Part shown: one piece after another, positions 22,289 to 24,188 of the stretch
Layout of the letters: every line of letters starts with the position of its first letter
Position numbering within the stretch: position 1 is the stretch's first letter
From: Planctomycetota bacterium
GTDB lineage: Bacteria > Planctomycetota > Planctomycetia > Pirellulales > Lacipirellulaceae
Reading direction: 5' to 3'
Length of the DNA stretch: 24,188 nucleotides
NCBI GenBank assembly: GCA_022614705.1
Contig: JAKEIB010000356.1
Span: 1 to 24,188 of the forward strand
Made by a program: the position numbers and the translations under genes
The notes under the pieces: generated by a model
What the model was told of the DNA's origin: nothing
Databases searched by the model: none
Seen by the model: only the letters and a program-made list of their open reading frames with translations

Positions 22289-22376
22289 GTACGTTAGGCT
22301 TTCAGCCTGACACAGAAAACTTGACCGGGCTAGTAGGCCCAACCTTCGTTCGAGTCAGGCTAGAAAGCCTAACGTA
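22289..22376. repeat. GTYAGGCT-type inverted repeat upstream of a small gene
   Basis: Arms 22289-22311 (starting gtacgttaggctttcagcct) and 22354-22376 (ending gcctaacgtac) are near-perfect inverted complements, with one base missing in the left arm and one substitution. The loop holds a small gggc/gccc stem. It is the same family as 2240-2332: both contain cgtacgttaggcttt. It ends 38 nt before the ATG at 22415. Confidence 0.85.
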
Positions 22377-22398
22377 CGTTTTCATCTCGTCGCAAAAC

Positions 22399-22405
22399 AG
22401 GAGGG
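22399..22405 (+). promoter_or_regulatory. Shine-Dalgarno of the 83-residue gene
   Basis: AGGAGGG lies 9 nt before the ATG at 22415. A site this strong is uncommon in the window and is the main argument that the small gene is real. Confidence 0.7.
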
Positions 22406-22414
22406 GGTCTTATC

Positions 22415-22666
22415 ATGGTTGCCAGTAATCGCATTTGTTGCACGGTTGTTGCTGTTCCCGTTTCGTCGGATCGCTTGTCGCCCACGCGACGCATCGCGCA
22501 GGACTTGTTGCCGTGGGCCGATCCGTACGTGGCCCAGTTGATCCGCAACCTGCAGGCTGAAGTTCGCCAGGAACGGCAGATGCGGTCGCTGGTTCGGCAC
22601 TACGAGCCGGCGGTGGCGGTCGCCGCGGACGTGAGAACGAGCCGGCGCATTTCGGCCGCGAGATAG
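22415..22666 (+). CDS. Small hypothetical protein (83 residues), convergent and overlapping with folC
   Basis: The ATG has a strong Shine-Dalgarno 9 nt upstream. The middle of the protein, about 30-62 (LLPWADPYVAQLIRNLQAEV, then RQERQMRSLVRHYEP), looks like a genuine soluble amphipathic helix rather than a shadow frame. The last 67 nt overlap the 3' end of folC on the other strand, so its C-terminus is dictated partly by folC. I do not recognise a family. Possible alternatives are a small regulatory or complex-forming protein, or a chance frame. The leader carries the inverted repeat at 22289-22376. Confidence 0.6.
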   Translation: MVASNRICCTVVAVPVSSDRLSPTRRIAQDLLPWADPYVAQLIRNLQAEVRQERQMRSLVRHYEPAVAVAADVRTSRRISAAR

Positions 22667-24126
22667 AAGGAGCCGGTGATGCAGGCTCGCTCGTGGGAGA
22701 TCGCGGTACGACAGACGTAGTGCCACGCTTCGTGCGGCGTTGGGGAAACACAAACTTCGACGCGGGCGTCGCCCAAAATGTCGTGAACGATTTGAGCCAG
22801 GTCTTTAGCGCCAATCGCGCGAGGGTTGTCCTGATACTGGGTGACGACAATTCGATCGAAGTGTGGCGCGAGCTCGTGCACAATGGCGCGAACGTCTTTA
22901 TCGTGACTGATCGATAGGACGAGAGTGCGCCGGGGGGCGGCCGCCATCTCGGCCAGCGCTTCGACCAGCGCGCGGGCGGATGCCGGGTTGTGGGCCGTGT
23001 CGAGCACGACCGTTGGCTCGCCGGCGACGACTTCGACGCGCCCGGCAAGCTTAGCGCGCGACAACCCTAACCGCATCGCGTCCGTCGAAATGCACCAGCC
23101 TTGATGGCGAAGCTCGGCGACGGCGGCCAGCGCGACGGCCGCGTTGGCGGCCTGGTGCGGTCCGCGCATGGCGAGCGGCAGGGGGGCGAGGTGGAGTTCT
23201 TGGCCTGGAATGTTGTAATCGAATTTGACAGCTCCGATTTCGGATTTCGGATTGAGGATTTCGGATTTCAATTCCCCCAATCCGCAATCCCGGGTACCCT
23301 CTGGGTGCCGCAATCCGCAATCTTCCATAGTGACGTATCGATATTGAAAAACGTCGCCGAGCTGAATCAGCCGGCATCCGTGCTCTCGCGCGACTTCCGC
23401 GATGACGGATTGCGGCTCGGGCTGCGTGACGCCGCAGATGACGGGCACACCGGGCTTGATAATGCCGGATTTTTCGCGGGCGATTGCCGCGAGCGTATTG
23501 CCGAGCTGCTTCATGTGATCGAAGCTGATCGACGTGATGACGCTCACGACCGGCAGGCAGACGTTGGTCGAATCGAGCCGGCCGCCGAGGCCGACTTCAA
23601 GCACGGCCGCGTCAACTTGCCGTTCGACGAAATGCACGAGGGCCATCGCGGTCGTGACGTCGAAGTAGGTCGGCCCGCCAGTCGGGTCGCCGTCGGCCGC
23701 CGCTTCGGCATCCATCGATGCGACGATTGGCCTCAAGCGATCGACGAGCGCAATCAACTCGTCGGCAGTGCACGGCTGGCCGTCGACTGTGAATCGTTCT
23801 TCGATTCGTTCCAAGTGCGGCGAGCTGAAAACGCCCGTGCGGTAGCCGGCAGACGTGAGCATGGCCGCGATCATCGCCGACGTAGAGCCTTTGCCCTTGG
23901 TGCCGGCGACGTGAACGATCTTCATCCCGGCATCGGGTTGGCCGAGCCGCGTGAGAAGTTGCCGCATGCGGTCTAGCTTGAGCTGCCGATCCTGATACGG
24001 AACGAACGCGGTCCGCTCGTAGTTGATGCGGCCCAACAGCCAATCGAGCGCGACCTGTCGGTGCGGGTGGCTCGCTGGTTTTTCTGTGGTCAATGGATGT
24101 AATTCGGACACGTTAGCGAACGTCAC
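22600..24126 (-). CDS. folC: Bifunctional folylpolyglutamate synthase / dihydrofolate synthase
   Basis: This encodes 508 residues, longer than the usual 420-450. FolC adds glutamate to dihydropteroate and to folates with ATP. The P-loop is VAGTKGKGSTS (73-83). The Mur-ligase-like motifs are all present: GVFSSPHL (98-105), EVGLGGRLDSTN (177-188), ITSISFDHMKQLGNT (197-211), REKSGIIKPG (217-226), MRGPHQAANAAVA (320-332) and VLDTAHNP near 370. Residues about 266-298 (EDCGLRHPEGTR ... LKSEILNPKSEI) come from a palindromic repeat and explain part of the extra length. The start is a GTG at 24126; a second GTG at 24111 is possible, and neither has a Shine-Dalgarno. A TATACT on the minus strand (24134-24139) just before the start could be a -10 box, which would imply a nearly leaderless message. 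The C-terminus overlaps the small convergent gene. Confidence 0.94.
   Translation of the reverse strand: MTFANVSELHPLTTEKPASHPHRQVALDWLLGRINYERTAFVPYQDRQLKLDRMRQLLTRLGQPDAGMKIVHVAGTKGKGSTSAMIAAMLTSAGYRTGVFSSPHLERIEERFTVDGQPCTADELIALVDRLRPIVASMDAEAAADGDPTGGPTYFDVTTAMALVHFVERQVDAAVLEVGLGGRLDSTNVCLPVVSVITSISFDHMKQLGNTLAAIAREKSGIIKPGVPVICGVTQPEPQSVIAEVAREHGCRLIQLGDVFQYRYVTMEDCGLRHPEGTRDCGLGELKSEILNPKSEIGAVKFDYNIPGQELHLAPLPLAMRGPHQAANAAVALAAVAELRHQGWCISTDAMRLGLSRAKLAGRVEVVAGEPTVVLDTAHNPASARALVEALAEMAAAPRRTLVLSISHDKDVRAIVHELAPHFDRIVVTQYQDNPRAIGAKDLAQIVHDILGDARVEVCVSPTPHEAWHYVCRTAISHERACITGSFYLAAEMRRLVLTSAATATAGS
23236..23322. repeat. In-frame 7-nt-unit palindrome in folC, with a shared 25-nt block
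   Basis: The left arm (23236-23269) is made of ATTTCGG-type units and the right arm (about 23279-23322) of CCGCAAT units. The right arm is interrupted by a 25-nt block (23286-23310) identical to 2910-2934 between fae and mtdB. The whole element is translated as part of FolC on the minus strand without a stop. Confidence 0.9.
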
Positions 24127-24188
24127 CGATTAAAGTATACGACTTGTCCGCAGATGTCGCAGATGTTCGCAGATAATCTAAACATCTA
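24127..24188. repeat. Short tandem repeat upstream of folC
   Basis: cgcagatgt occurs twice in tandem (24149-24157, 24158-24166), followed by a partial copy tcgcagat (24167-24174). It lies 23 nt upstream of the folC start, beyond the possible -10 box at 24134-24139. The window ends here, so its full extent is not visible. Confidence 0.65.

Larger units (their letters stand above)
21953..22414. other. Intergenic region downstream of the S41 gene
   Basis: This 462-nt stretch contains no convincing gene and no tRNA-like fold. Its only clear structure is the inverted repeat at 22289-22376, plus the ribosome site at 22399-22405 for the small gene that follows. No promoter could be identified with confidence. 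Confidence 0.5.

Noticed and set aside
23101..23976. A 291-codon plus-strand frame opposite folC
   Set aside because: It is antisense to the conserved FolC core and has no recognisable motif or ribosome site.

Overview
The window looks like a chromosomal segment of a GC-rich planctomycete, probably from the Pirellulales. Lineage-typical genes support this: a DUF1559 protein with a type IV prepilin N-terminus, a BBP7-type outer-membrane barrel, formaldehyde-activating enzyme (Fae) beside methylene-H4MPT dehydrogenase, and a tandem-fused double-length UvrA, an arrangement known from the Planctomycetes/Chlamydiae side of Bacteria. No phage, plasmid, CRISPR, tRNA or rRNA was found. The assignment rests on gene content only.

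Layout. Positions 1-2347: a small planctomycete-type hypothetical protein, a convergent DUF1559 pseudopilin-like protein, and a repeat-rich intergenic region. 2348-4550 (+): fae, mtdB and a TPR-like protein of unknown role, the C1/formaldehyde oxidation part. 4601-5482 (-): an RlmI-like SAM methyltransferase. 5632-12891 (+): the 2419-codon double UvrA with an unrecognised C-terminal extension of about 345 residues. 12948-13631 (+): a protein with a possible CBM9-like fold. 13631-14327: a REP-associated tyrosine transposase (RAYT) flanked by its palindromes. 14363-17622 (-): ribD and a SEC-C/TPR protein. 17773-18837 (-): transaldolase. 19189-21952 (+): a BBP7-like barrel and an S41 peptidase. 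22415-24126: a small 83-residue protein converging with folC (-).

The most unusual feature is a dense population of small palindromic elements, in several sequence families, both between and inside genes. At least seven lie in frame inside coding regions: five in uvrA, one in folC and one in the first ORF. Because uvrA is an internal duplication, each half serves as a control for the other: segments present in one half are absent at the equivalent place in the other, so they read as in-frame insertions tolerated by an essential-type repair enzyme. One family consists of paired mini-hairpins with TCC/GGA triloops whose stems differ only by compensatory changes. Another is made of 7-nt units (ATTGCGG/ATTTCGG) with no stop codon in any of the six frames. 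A third sits directly upstream of three start codons. Together they resemble REPIN/BIME elements or the Rickettsia palindromic elements, and a RAYT with its own REP palindromes is in the window. Whether that RAYT moves the other families cannot be told from the sequence.

Functionally, Fae and MtdB act in sequence: formaldehyde plus H4MPT gives methylene-H4MPT, which is then oxidised to methenyl-H4MPT. RibD (riboflavin), FolC (folate) and transaldolase (pentose phosphate) are housekeeping enzymes with no clear operon link to them.
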